Shown: positions 21,190 through 32,447 of the stretch, piece after piece
Layout: each line of letters opens with the position of its first letter
Numbering within the stretch: the stretch's first letter is position 1
From: Coptis chinensis
Taxonomy: Eukaryota; Streptophyta; Magnoliopsida; Ranunculales; Ranunculaceae
Direction: 5' to 3'
NCBI GenBank assembly: GCA_015680905.1
Contig: CM027379.1
Coordinates: forward strand, 28,476,501-28,540,500
Length of the DNA: 64,000 bases
Made by a program: the position numbers and the translations under genes
The notes under the pieces: model-generated
What the model was told of the DNA's origin: nothing
The model's input: the letters and a program-made list of their open reading frames with translations, nothing else
Database searches by the model: none

Positions 21190-22785
21190 GAGGTTTTCTT
21201 CAATGCGCAATCCCTCCAATAAATTCCAATGTGCGCTAATTTCAACCCCACATCTGATTTTTGTTTTAAAATCTAAAATCTAAAACAAACTTGTTAACTG
21301 GAGAAACTGGTTTGGAAAAGGACCAAATACATGAAATACCAAATTTACCCAAAAACTAATCCAACCTAATAGCCATCGAAAATGGAAAGTGGAAAGTGAA
21401 ATAAAACTTCGCTAGTTCGAAAAAATAAAGGGAAACAGTTAGCGCCAATCTCTCACACTCTTTTCGGGCCAGTTATGATATCTCCACTAAACTATCGAGT
21501 TCATCTCCATTGTTTTCCTTTCTTACTATCTTTTAAGAGAAATCCTCAGCATTTCAAACTCTGGATTGGGCATCTCTCAAATACTCATTTAGGTTTGGAT
21601 ATTGATTTCTATAGAGTAGGTGTTGAAATTTATTAGTTTCTTGTTAAATTTCTATAATAATTTACCTCAATAATTTATGGTTTTAATATGGGCATAATCT
21701 TGTTAAATATGGTTTTAATATGGGGGACATAATTATAATTACGCAGGTCTTGTACTTGTTATATTCTATATATACGTTCTTCTAGGTTTATGTCAACTCA
21801 TTTTTTTGTATATGTGATACCCCCTACATATTTTTTCTGGATAATTCCACTCCAATGTTTCTTTTTGGCCCATTACCCATTTCAGTTATCTTCTTTGTAA
21901 TTTTACATTCAGTTTCGTGGTTTTGAGTTTTACATATTTAGTTGTTTTGATTACCAATGCCAAATGTGACTTTTCGAGTTTTCATAGTTTGTTGGAGTTT
22001 CTGAGTTTTACATGTTTACTTGATCTGATTTCCTATGTGTTGTGTTGAGTTTTCTTTATCGTCTGGCATATTCCAAAGTTCAACATGCTTTCTTAATTTG
22101 CTATTCCTATTTTCATTTTTGTAGATGGTTAATGTGATTACCGTCCTTTTTCAGAACAGTGTATGGACTTATTATTAATCACTGGTATAAGAGTCTCACA
22201 ATTGTGGGGTGGGGGAGGATTTAGAACACTACTTGAAGAAGGGAAATTTGCTTAAGAATCAAGAGGGTATAAGGACACGAGGAAGAAGGTATCAATGTGT
22301 CATGATCTCTGTAATTCCAGGCATTATACCACGACCACTTCTTCAGACCTTGTGAATTTGGCAATTTCCTCATATGTACTTGTGGCTTGTGCCAGCAGGT
22401 TCCTAAAGAAGTAAGGTTACCATTACTTTGTCGGCATTTGAGTTCAACATGACCTCACATATAGTTTTAAGTGTTCTTTCACCTGCCTAATTTGTTTACA
22501 TTTTATCTTTTCAATTTAAGTTTTATTAATTTTCTGTAGTTTTCATTTGTTCACCTAATTTATTTTTACATTCTTTTTTGAAAACTACATTTTTATTTAG
22601 ATCCTTTTGGTATTGGTTTTTTTTTATCTTCATTGCTATTAATCACATATCTAAGGTGATAAGGTGAGGACTTGTATTAAGGGCCTACACATGGTGGGGG
22701 AATATTTAGAACTTGGCTTGAGAAAGAGGAAATGAAATAAAATGTAACCCTTGATTCTTCTTTTGTCAATACCAAGTAATGAAGC
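21190..22785. other. Spacer, possible untranslated transcript region
   Basis: No protein gene recognised. CAGTTAGCGCCAAT near 21440 resembles an E2F-like site followed by a pyrimidine-rich leader; 22240-22430 has balanced composition and a GTAAG-like donor, but its frames are short and unfamiliar. Confidence 0.3.
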
Positions 22786-22789
22786 CTAC

Positions 22790-23434
22790 AGTATGCATGA
22801 TAGTGGAATACTATCACGAGATGTAATGACCATGTGTGTACTCTTAGTGGATAATGGCCATGTGTGTACTCTTAACATCCTTACCTGATATATTGTTAGG
22901 ATAATCAATATTCTTGAACCTCCAATTGCCTTTGATCTTAAAACCATACAATTTTGCATTCTTGTAGTTTGAAGGCATCCCATAAAACCGATAATTCTAG
23001 TTGTGATGATTGTGATAGCTCAACGCATAACTTTTAAAATAAGCCTTGTTTTGCCGTATAGGTTTCAATAACTCAAACAAAAAGTTTGAAGACATACTCC
23101 TTTGATAAACCTTACAAATCCTCGCTACACAGGCAAAGATAGCCCAATAGCCAGGAGATAATTTTAAAGGATGTAATCTCCATCGAGCTAATAACTCGGA
23201 AACACATTTTCGAAATTGAACACTACAACCAAGCCAAAAATGTGAAAAAAAAAAAATTATCTTGTCTTTTTCACACTTTTGGTCGATATCACTTCCAACA
23301 TACTCAATAGATATATCTTCACAAATATCATACTTTGCTCTCAAGCTATTTACATCAATACCCTTCGCCACCCTATTCATATTAAAATCCCCTTTATCAC
23401 CCCATCTCCTCTTCAAGTTATAAACTCTCTCCAA
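22790..23434 (-). pseudogene. Plant retrotransposon gag-like N-terminal remnant
   Basis: Frame 23434-22997 has LLARWRLHPLKLSPGYWAI, like the plant 'gypsy-type transposon' N-terminal domain that places a hydrophobic helix before a xxLxPxxW motif. A second frame (about 22985-22850) continues with YGFKIKGNWRFKNID, as in the downstream part of that domain. The shift between them and stops mark it as dead. Assignment is from pattern memory. Confidence 0.5.
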
Positions 23435-23989
23435 AAAATATCAGGTTTTAATTAAAAGAGAAATCCAAGCAGAGAATGGACTGTACTAACTATAAACAAA
23501 GAAGTCTCGAACACTTAACTGACGCCAGACGAAGAAAAGAAGATCGAACCTTTTTGCTCTCTCAAGTTTCTCTTCGGTCTAATAGTCTGTAACTCCAACC
23601 CAGCAAGTTCTCCCTTTATCTCTACTCCAACACACAATACCTTTCGCCTCTCCCTTTTATAAAATAATCAAACCCGCAAGCTAGAGTCTCAAACGAGTAA
23701 GCAAACAATCTTTAGTGGAAGCAGTCTACTGTTATTTTTTGAAGAAGAATATAAGTTTTGTGATATATATTTTCTCTTAAAACCACATTTGTTCAACTCT
23801 CCCACTTCACTACGTTTCTAGATATATATCCCTTTGCAACAACTCTCCAAAGTTCAATCTCACGACAAATTTTGGAAATCTTCTATATTTAGCACTAATT
23901 TCGTTAATTGATAAGTTTCATTCTCTATAACCGACCTATTTGTTTTGTTGACAATTAGTTTGGTGCCAATCTCTTTTTGAATGGTTCAA
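23435..23989. other. Spacer, nothing recognised
   Basis: AT-rich, likely flank of the gag-bearing repeat; no clear structure. Confidence 0.35.
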
Positions 23990-24320
23990 TTATATATTTG
24001 AATAAGACCTTTATTTTCCGATCACTCAATTGCCGCTCGAATAAGTGCCGATCAAGTTGATGGGTAGAAACCTTTTGGTTTTTGTCGATCCTTTGAGGTG
24101 ACCGACGACGTAATATTTCGAGCTTCCAATTTAATCCTGTTAATTGCCGCTGTATGCCGCTGAATGAGTTGTCAATCCTTTTAATTGTCGCACTTGCCAA
24201 TGATCCTTTGATTGCCGATCCTATGAATTGCTGATGCCGATTCTTTGAACTGCCGATGCCGCTCTTTTGAATTGCCAGTCCTTTTAATTGCCGATCCATA
24301 AGCCATATCGTCATTCTCAA
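23990..24320. repeat. Degenerate short-period repeat (TTGCCGATCCTTTGAA-like)
   Basis: Roughly 20-30 bp units containing (A/T)TTGCCG(A/C)TC and CCTTTGAATTGCC recur more than ten times. Isolated units also occur at 24590-24970. Probably part of a retrotransposon non-coding region. Confidence 0.6.
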
Positions 24321-24341
24321 ATTAAACATTAGTAGTTTATT

Positions 24342-24525
24342 GAAGAAGAAGACAGATTATCAGCAAGAGTATGGAATGAATCAAAGAAAATGTGGAAAGT
24401 AGCAGGGCCAGCAATTTTCAGTCGTGTTGGATCAGGATGGCAAGCACTTGCAGCCATTATAAACATAGGTTCCTACTACATCGTTGGAGTCCCTCTTGGA
24501 GTTTTGATGGGATGGGTATTCCTTT
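24342..24525 (+). pseudogene. Internally deleted MATE (DTX) transporter fragment
   Basis: One open frame joins two parts of a MATE efflux carrier that are far apart in normal proteins: the N-terminal ARVWNESKKMWKVAGPAIFS and the later helix GSGWQALAAIINIGSYYIVG + VPLGVLMGWVF, then TGA. The intervening helices 1-6 and everything after are missing and there is no start codon context. It sits between repeat arrays, so it is most likely a captured and rearranged gene piece. Confidence 0.8.
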
Positions 24526-25399
24526 GATTTCTCTTGCACACTTAAAAAAGAACCACATAGTTTTATTCAATGATGAACCTTACCTTCATTTGCCGATCCT
24601 ATTGCCGTTCCACCTGGTTATTTGAACCAAAATTGAATACCCGATCAGAATAGAGTATAACAATTCCTAACTGTTTGGGTGACCCAAACAACCTATTTGC
24701 AGACCAAACTATAAAGCCGGGTCCTCTTCGCCACTCTTACTACTTTTGGTTAGTGGCCAACCGACCTCTTTTGACAACACAATTCAACCTTTGATCAACA
24801 ATTGCCGATCAATCAGTATACAATTTGCTTTCGAAATCAATATTACCACTTACGATCCAGTTGAGTAGCCGCTGGTGAAAACTTCTATTCCTATTGTCGT
24901 TCCAACTTTCGAATTAGACCAAAATATTGGTTTACCGATCCTTGTTCTCTGTTTTTTAGTTACCTGATCCCTTCTATCTAAAAGCCTAGATAAAGCCCAT
25001 TATATCAACCCCTTAAAAATCAACCCATATTTAATTTACGTTTGATCCCCATAACACCCATCAAAAAGCCTGTGGGCTATAAGTCTATAGCCTTTCATTT
25101 TTAACCATTTTAACTAGTCAACACAATTCTATTTATCAAACTGCTATTGCATATTTTCACCTTTATACGATAAATTCAACAATATCAAACTCCAAATTTA
25201 TATCCATATAAATTATATCAAGAAAGAAATTTCTATTTGCCTTCAACTCCCATCATTTTTATTTTACCGATTTACAAACCTACCAAATACCCTATAAAAA
25301 AAATAAAATAATACAAAATTAATAAAAAAATTAAAAAATAATAATATTTACTTTTTTGCCACATGGGCCTTACCCATGTAACAAAGAGAGGGCGATGTT
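24526..25399. other. Repeat-like spacer
   Basis: Contains scattered TTGCCGATC units and A/T-rich sequence; no gene seen. Confidence 0.35.
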
Positions 25400-25650
25400 C
25401 TGGCCCCCACAAATGTGTCCCAATAAAAGCCCAATTCAATACAAACCCACACTCAAAGCCCACGCTCAGAACCAGCCTACTTACCTACCTACAATAAAGC
25501 CTATGTTCAGAGCCCATGCTCAGAGCTTATATACAATAAAGTCCATGCTCAGATCCCAAAAGCCCACGCTCAGAGCTTATTTACAATAACACCCACACTC
25601 AGAGCCCATGTTCAAAGCCTATGCTCAAAACCTACATACCTACATGTAAA
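25400..25650 (+). repeat. Degenerate tandem repeat (CCCACGCTCAGAGC-like)
   Basis: Words like CCCA(C/T)GCTCAGAGC(T/C) and TTATxTACAATAA recur about every 20-35 bp, with intermixed AAAGCC. The open frame across it (25356-25589, +) is a by-product of the repeat. Confidence 0.7.
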
Positions 25651-27058
25651 ATCAATATCAATTGCGCATATGTTTTGTGAGTCAAACAACTTCCACAACT
25701 TCGTCCACATTTAATATTCGTTAGAATAACACTATCGATCGTGTGATAGTTCTCCAACCGCTATCCAAGTTGAACCTATGATTTGATTACTTATTGGAGA
25801 CGAGGAAGTTGATCTGTCTGTAACATAGCGGTCGGGTTTGTCATTTCATTCACATTTCAATAAAATTGCAAATGTTTATTTATAAACATAAACTATTAAT
25901 TCGATCATGTGATTTAGTGAGAAAGTGGAGGAGAGAAAGTTTGATTTGATTTTGAAAGCATTTTAAGATTTTTCTATTTCCTAATTGATTTAGAGATTGA
26001 AAATAGAATTTGAAATCAGAAAGTAGTAAAACTGAAATTGAAAACTGAAAGCAGTAAATGAATTTAAAACAGAAAGCAGTAAATTAATCTAGAAAGCAGT
26101 AAAATTACACTTGAAAGCAGTAAATCTAACTCTACTCCTATTGATGGAACGGTAAACATTCCATGAGAAAAACTAAAACTAGACCCTTCTATTTATAGTT
26201 GAATAGACGATCGTGATCGAATCTCAGAAATCTGATCCAACGACTGAGATTTGATCACTATTCAACTTTTTGACTTTAAGGAATACTAATCCCTATTTGA
26301 CACTATTTGGAACTATTTATCTTTTGACTTTACAAAAAGTTAAATAATAAAAAATCTAAAATATCTACGTCGTCTTCAATAAATAGTGACATGCTTAGCT
26401 TTATCTCTGATTTCAAACCATACGTCTATTTTGTAAAATCAATATACCGTTGCGTAGAGTTTTCTGTACTGATCATTTTGACAGGTCATATGCTTCAATT
26501 AGAGTTAGGAGGCGAAAGATGTCACCGTTTGAACTTTCTCCTGATTCTCAGACTATTTTAGGTCAGTTTGACCAAGTCTTAACCCGAAAATGACTCCTTT
26601 GGCTGGCTCAGGGGATTAGGTTTGTTCTTTTGACTTGTTTCATGGTTCTTTCCATGGTGGGGCCCATTCTTATGGTGGGACCCATAGCTTTTATCAGTGA
26701 GACCTGAAAGTTGACTTTTTGCAAATTTTGGCATTGGATAGAGTAGGTTGCACTGATCTTCTAGGCAGGCCAGTTGTAGAATTTGGAGTTCAGAATAAGA
26801 ATATATGAGCTCCGAAATTTGGCTGAATTTTTGGCACTATTGACCTGTTCTGGCCCATTGAGTCCATGAGCTTTATTTTGGCATTTGTGAGCTTTAAACG
26901 ACTGAGACTGAAGATTTTAAGACCAAGCTTTATTCGGCTCTATTTCGTGCTAAAATGCAGATTTTGTGTGTATTTTATTGTTGTCTGTTGAAACCTGTGA
27001 AAATATGAAAATACAATTAATTTATATTTATTAAACACATATAATTGGCCCAAATGTA
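25651..27058. other. Probable LTR or other retroelement non-coding region
   Basis: No gene. 26000-26130 holds six or so copies of GAAAGCAGTAAA-like words spaced 15-30 bp apart. Borders could not be paired. Confidence 0.4.
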
Positions 27059-27337
27059 ATGTTTCTACGAGGTTTAAAACACAATTTTGGGTACTTATCA
27101 GAAGTAACTGATCATGATTCTATAAAATCCAACCTTCGTCAATCTCCAGAACTACGCAATCGATACTTGATCCCAAGCAATATCTTTAGGTACGTAGGCA
27201 ATTTCAAAACCGAAGTCCAGTCTCAACTCTCCCCAACAAACATCTCCTTCGCCATCTCATCCGAACAAGATCACTTCCGACCCAATTGGTGTGTTTTGGC
27301 AAATCTTGTCGAAACACTAACATCAAAGAATAATTAA
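27059..27337 (+). other. 92-codon ORF of unknown nature
   Basis: Open frame MFLRGLKHNFGYLSEV... ending ...CVLANLVETLTSKNN. Composition is coding-like, but it has no recognised domain. Given the repeat context it is more likely a retroelement remnant than a gene. Confidence 0.25.
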
Positions 27338-28195
27338 CAGAAAATTGAAAACTAGATGCAAACTAATTAACCTCAAAACATATATAGTTGTATTATATGT
27401 CGTGGGAATGTCTCGACAAGTATAGTTTTGCATTTAAAATTGTGTTTATAGTTTTTTATATTATTGGGATTGCATTGCTATTCAAGTAGCTTCAATATGA
27501 TCTTCACCTCATTGGTCGATCATTTTCACAAAACCTCTATTATTAAACAACAACAAAAATTGAAGAGTTTTATAAAGGGTCTTTCTTTTTATGGACAATG
27601 AGATTTTCACGTTATAAGAAATTTTGATGAGTAATCAATATAATATTTATATCTCACAGCTTTAATTTGCATAGTTGCCAATATTTTTTCAGATTAACTT
27701 AGTATAACGGCACCCGTTCATTGGACAAGTTCAAAAGCTAGTTTCCTTAACAGATAAAAAAAAAAACTAGGAGAAAGGTTTGTAAACGAATGAAAAAAAA
27801 AAAAACAATGAGAAGGATAAGCAATGATTTTGCATGTTATATTATTAGAAGCAACACCCATAATCTCTAACTGCACACCTTCCTTCCAAAAGATAGCCAG
27901 TCGGCCTTTCTTCTCAACCACTGAAACAATACATTTACTATCGGGCTTAATTCTTTTGCGAACAAACTCCACCTTTTTTTTCTTGTATCATAGTTTCCGA
28001 CAAGCAATTTATATTCGGTTGACTTACTTTTTTTTTGGTAAAGTTCGGTTGACTTACTCGAATTAGGTCTGTTAGAGATTGAAATGCCGAGTGGAACCCA
28101 TACCTCGGCAATTCCATGCTGTTATCATGGATATTGAGGAACTATAGGCTACGTTTGTTTTAGAGAAAACTAATGGAAAAGAAAAGAAAAATATG
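27338..28195. other. Spacer, nothing recognised
   Basis: AT-rich with poly-A tracts near 27755 and 27795; no gene or terminal repeats seen. Confidence 0.35.
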
Positions 28196-28203
28196 AGGTG
28201 GTC

Positions 28204-28982
28204 TAGGGATGTCCATCTTGCCCGAAACCCGAAATCCGCCCAAAACCCGAACAAAATACCCGTATCGAACCCTCTCCGAACCTGAACCCAAATCGAAATA
28301 CATAGGGTAGGGTTTGGTCACACTCTCAAAACCCAGACCAACCCGATAATTTAGCCCTAAACCCGTTAAAAGGGCTAAAAAACCCGAAACCGAATCTAGA
28401 CCGAAATTGAACCCCAAATCTGGTTTCAATTGCATACTACTAATCTCATATAAAAAAAATGAGTTAGATAAATATTTGGATTATGATCTCATTCATGTTT
28501 ACAATGATGAGTTATTTAATATATTGGATTATGAAAATATTTATGTCGGGATTTTCAATTTTTTCAGTAATTGCACGTGATCATGTGTCTATAGTTCATT
28601 CTGAGTCTATCTATTTTTAAATCGTATCAAATAATTATGTCCGAGTATAAGTAATAATTACTTCCAAATTCATTAGAAGTTTTATTTTGTTTGATGGATT
28701 GGTGGATAGCCAAAGAAAGAATAAAATGTAGATATATATTTCAAATAAAGTTTTTTATTGTCTTCTTTCTTCATTTATACCGGGCTTTATCCTACCCGAA
28801 ACCCGAACCCGAACCCGATGGGTACTCGAAATATATGATTAGGGTAGGGTTTAGTCACACTTCTCAACAAAATACCCGACTCCGAACCCAACCAGCTGAA
28901 AACCGGTCCGGGTAACCCAATACCAGTTCAAAACCCGAAAAGTCGGGTTCAGGCCGGGTCGGTACCCGTTTGGACATTCCTA
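28204..28982. mobile_element. Non-autonomous hAT-like element rich in CCCGAA words
   Basis: Ends are inverted: TAGGGATGTCC at the left, GGACATTCCTA at the right. Flanks AGGTGGTC (28196-28203) and AGGTGGTT (28983-28990) match at 7 of 8 bases, fitting an 8 bp duplication. The subterminal sequence is packed with AACCCGAA / TTCGGGTT words on both sides, opposite in sense. No transposase frame. Confidence 0.75.
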
Positions 28983-28990
28983 AGGTGGTT

Positions 28991-29744
28991 CACCTTTTCT
29001 ATAAGTTTGGTGTGTTTGTTTGCTATAGAAAAGAATATAAATTTTCTCTTGTAGAAACAAAACTATGGAATGGAAAGACTTTTTGATTTTGAGAGTCAAC
29101 CCACGGATTTGAGAGGAAAGGAAAAGGAAAATGGTTGTTTTCTTTTCTTTTTTTTAGTTTTCGAATAACAAACATGAAATGGAAAATTAAATAGGAAAGA
29201 GAAAAAGAAAAATACGAATAAACACATTTCATTTTATTTTATTTAGTATTTACATAACAAACATGGTTTATTCCATCAGTTGGTTTTCCTTTCTTTTCTC
29301 CATTTTACCAAATATATAATACCAAAATTTAGTTTCCATTCCATTCTATTCTAAAGTGACCATTCTATATCTTTCCTTTTCTTTCCTTAGCTAAGTGAGT
29401 AAACAAACTCACCCATAGCTAAAAACTACTCTGCGTACTCGGGTTTTGAGGGTCTTATTTTCAAAACCAGAACTAAGGCAATACAGCAGCCACAAACTCC
29501 AATTTAGAATCCTGGATATTCAAATCCCGTAATACAAAACCCATAATAATAGGATGATCTGTACGTGCACCGACTACAATGAAATGATATGGAATTTAAT
29601 ATGGTAAAAGCTGATCTTTACCCAAAACTCACACAAGAAACACCACTTTAATCGCCCACAGAGAACACGCACAAAGTCACAAACTATTTCAAACTGCTAT
29701 ACGTGAGTCCCCAACTGACAAGCTATATCAATCATCTTTAGCAT
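28991..29744. other. Spacer, possibly an older element
   Basis: Purine-rich on one strand, pyrimidine-rich on the other; GTTTGTTT near 28155 and AAACAAAC near 29405 may be remnants of inverted ends around the hAT-like element. No gene. Confidence 0.3.
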
Positions 29745-29828
29745 AAATGGAACAAATAAATTAAATGCACTCTTTATTAATTTCTATGTCCAAAGGCCAA
29801 AGATATGAGAGAGTACAAAAAATTACAA

Positions 29829-30427
29829 TCAACAATCACCGCCATGCTGGCAAATGCAGGAGTTAGAAAGACAATGCCCATGACCATCAGGGTGTTTGTC
29901 TCTGCACTGAATGTTACAAATACTGTCACTGAAACATGGACCCCAACTATCAACACAAAGTCCTCCTTGTACCACCAATTTTTCCGTCTCAGCTACCAGA
30001 GGAGTCAAGTTTCTTGCTGTGATGATCAGGAAAAAAAAACAATTATCAGATGGTTGTTGTGTGAAATATAAATAATATGGGGTTGATTTTGGGGGAAATG
30101 GAATTAATTATCACGTTGTATTGTTCAAGTTTGTCGAATTTAATAAATAAATTTTGCTTTCTACAAATTGCAATCAATTCAATGAAAAATTTCGAACAAA
30201 CGAACATTATTATTTTTTTGATGATATCAAATCTCGATAGATAAACAAAACGTTGAAATTTCATAGCTATCAAAAAATGTGTTACAAACTTACAAAATAA
30301 TAAAAAAATGATTGTGAGCAAGTCAGTTTTTAGAAAACAAAAGAGGTGGTTCAAGAGAGATGAGAAAACCTGAAACAAATGCAATAAGAAAAAGAAGGAA
30401 ACAAAATGTTGGGAACACTTTCACCAT
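29829..30427 (-). CDS. Secreted defensin-like cysteine-rich peptide (DEFL/LCR type), intact copy
   Basis: Two exons, 30427-30370 and 30016-29829, joined in phase 1 with GT (CAG/GTTTTC) and AG (ATCACAG) borders. The product is 81 residues. Exon 1 is a classic signal peptide (MVKVFPTFCFLLFLIAFVS); exon 2 codes a mature peptide with eight cysteines spaced C-x6-C-x5-C-x3-C-x10-C-x4-C-x1-C-x5-C, ending at C then TGA. The split after the signal peptide and the CxC near the end are usual for plant low-molecular-weight cysteine-rich proteins. Role would be extracellular, in defence or cell signalling such as pollen-pistil contact; the sequence does not decide which. Two decayed relatives lie at 14155-15359 and 20881-20937, all on the minus strand, so this is the surviving member of a small local family. 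Confidence 0.88.
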
Positions 30428-30641
30428 CTTCACTACCAATTTCAAGATGAAAAAAACTCTTTGTTTTCGTTTATATTTATAATCTTACTGTGGACCTAGT
30501 AAAAAAATATGATGCATGTCAAGATTCTGTAAACATAAATTTTCTTCTTTTGTATTTTGCCTTAACCTTTGACAGCTTGTGAAAATCATTTCTATATTCG
30601 ATTACATAATACATAACTTCACACCTGATTATATATCGTAT

Positions 30642-30739
30642 TGGGCCTTGCACAAGCCCAGCCCATTTAAACCCATAAACTCACTGAGTCCTCAAAAGAT
30701 TAAAAAAAAAAAAAAAAAAAAAACTAGGGTTAGGGTTTT
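30642..30739 (+). promoter_or_regulatory. Site II elements and telo-box upstream of RRP1
   Basis: TGGGCC at 30642-30647 and two overlapping AGCCCA (reverse TGGGCT) at 30655-30665 are site II motifs bound by TCP factors. TAGGGTTAGGGTTTT at 30725-30739 is a doubled telo-box just before the start codon. This pairing is typical of plant ribosome-biogenesis genes (established knowledge). A poly-A tract of over 20 bases lies between. Confidence 0.75.
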
Positions 30740-30764
30740 GCCTGATCACAAAAAAGAAAAAAAA

Positions 30765-32447
30765 ATGGAATCATCATTAATAATAAAACAGTTAGCTTCA
30801 TGCAACAAAAAAACACGAGACAAAGCAACCCACCTCCTGAAAACATGGTTACCAACACACCCACAAATAACCAACGAAGAAATGAGAAAAATCTGGAAAG
30901 GTTTATTTTACACACTATGGCATTCTGATAAATCACAAGTCCAGCTTGAACTGATCAATTTACTAGCTGGACTTATTGTAAGTCTTGATATTTCACTTTC
31001 TGTTGAATATTTTGATGTTTTTTTACTTACTATTAGACGTGAATGGAGTGGTATTGATTATTTGAGGCTGGACAAGTTTTACTGTTTGATTAGAAAGTTT
31101 TTGAGTAATTTGTTTGTTTTGATGAGGGATAATAAGTGGGGGGTTGAGATTGTTAGGGAGTTTATGCTAATTTTGGAAGAAAAGACGTTTTTGAGTTGTG
31201 ATAAGTTTCCTGCACAAGGGGTGAATTATCATTTGGTTGGTGTGTTTTTGGAGGAGTTGAAACCGTTTTTGCCTGTGAATGGGGAGGTTATTGAGGTTTT
31301 GTTGAAGCCGTTTGTGACCGTTTTGGGGAGGAGTTTGGATAAGGTTTTGTTGAGTAAGATTAAGGGTTGTGTGTTTGGGGTTTTACTGGAAAATGGGGAG
31401 AAGCTATTGGAGAGGAAGAGAAAGGGGGAGGAGGGTGTGGAAGGTGGGGGTGTTGATGAGGTGGAGTTGTTTGGGTCTATTGCGTCGATGTTGGGTTTTT
31501 CGAAGAAGTTTTTTGAGTTGGGGTCATCGGAGGAGTGTGTTCAAGGGAATAGGAAGGTTTTGTTTGGTTTGCATGAGGAGTTTGGTAAGTTGGAGAAGGA
31601 TTTGGCTTGTTCTGGGATTGAGATTAAGGTTCCGGAAGTGAGAAATGAGGAGGTTTCTGAGTTGGTTCCAGTTACTCAGGTTGACGTTAGTATGGATGAA
31701 GTTTCAGAGCAACAGGTGGAGGTGGGAGACAAAGTTTCTATTGGATCAACAAGTAAGCTGTCTAAGAAGATGAAGAAGTTGAAAAAATCATCTGGTGGAA
31801 GTGTAACTAAAAAATCTAAGAAATCTAAGAAGAAGAGGGATATGGCGTCAAGTTCTGATCATTCAGAAGTTAAAGATGGAAGTGAGAATGGAAATATGTT
31901 GAATGGAGAGAATTCAACAGATGATGGGGGTTTGATCACACTTAATGCAGCTGTGATCTCAAATCTACAGATGCAGTTTGAGAAGGTTGCCGCTGAAGTT
32001 GGCATGGATACTGATGACTCATTTGCTTTTGACTTACCTGAAACTCCACTTGTTGCCTCTGTGCCAAAGAAGAGGAAGAGAGCAAAGAGTATTGGTGGTC
32101 AGGTTTCTGTTTGTGATGATCTTATTGGTCAAGATGTCAATGGAGGCAGTGCATTTGGAAAGACTGCTGAGAAGAGTGGCAAGAAGGTCAAGTTTGCTAT
32201 GAAGGACAATTTGGTATGGAAGCCTCAAAGTCCTTTGCCTCCCCAAAGTTTGAGATTACCACCATCTGCTACTCCTAGAGGAAGTGCTCTTAAGAAAGGC
32301 GTACCTGCCGGTCCTGTTATAGAGACTCCTACCATGGTGAAAAAGGTGAAGCGGAGGGCTACTTCTCTCAAGAAGGCACGGAAAAGTCTGAAGAGTGTTT
32401 CTCCATCCGTCAAGCGCCTGAGAAAGCGCCGTGCTCTTTCTGCTTAA
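30765..32447 (+). CDS. RRP1: Nucleolar rRNA-processing protein RRP1 (Nop52 family)
   Basis: Intronless 560-codon gene for a nucleolar protein of 60S subunit maturation. The N-terminal Nop52 domain (about residues 1-220) begins MESSLIIKQLASCNKKTRDK and contains LLKTWL, MRKIWKGLFYTLWHSDK and FLLTIRREWSGIDYLRLDKF, the family's most conserved parts. The middle is acidic; then come lysine-rich nuclear/nucleolar signals (SKLSKKMKKLKK, KKSKKSKKKR) and the conserved C-terminal VKFAMKDNLVWKPQSPLPPQ with SLRLPPSATPRGSALKKG. The end is very basic (VKRLRKRRALSA). The frame is open 62 codons upstream, but ATG 30765 is chosen because homology starts there and the upstream part runs through the poly-A and telo-box leader. 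No disruption seen; codon use is GT-rich in the central part. Confidence 0.95.
   Translation: MESSLIIKQLASCNKKTRDKATHLLKTWLPTHPQITNEEMRKIWKGLFYTLWHSDKSQVQLELINLLAGLIVSLDISLSVEYFDVFLLTIRREWSGIDYLRLDKFYCLIRKFLSNLFVLMRDNKWGVEIVREFMLILEEKTFLSCDKFPAQGVNYHLVGVFLEELKPFLPVNGEVIEVLLKPFVTVLGRSLDKVLLSKIKGCVFGVLLENGEKLLERKRKGEEGVEGGGVDEVELFGSIASMLGFSKKFFELGSSEECVQGNRKVLFGLHEEFGKLEKDLACSGIEIKVPEVRNEEVSELVPVTQVDVSMDEVSEQQVEVGDKVSIGSTSKLSKKMKKLKKSSGGSVTKKSKKSKKKRDMASSSDHSEVKDGSENGNMLNGENSTDDGGLITLNAAVISNLQMQFEKVAAEVGMDTDDSFAFDLPETPLVASVPKKRKRAKSIGGQVSVCDDLIGQDVNGGSAFGKTAEKSGKKVKFAMKDNLVWKPQSPLPPQSLRLPPSATPRGSALKKGVPAGPVIETPTMVKKVKRRATSLKKARKSLKSVSPSVKRLRKRRALSA

Noticed and set aside
25356-25589. 77-codon plus frame
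   Set aside because: Created by the CCCACGCTCAGAGC tandem repeat; no gene features.
30579-30764. In-frame ATG 62 codons upstream of the RRP1 start
   Set aside because: The upstream part is translated poly-A and telo-box leader (a run of lysines) and is not seen in the family; ATG 30765 starts the Nop52 homology.
31369-32413. Alternative frames on both strands over RRP1
   Set aside because: Shadows of the RRP1 coding frame.
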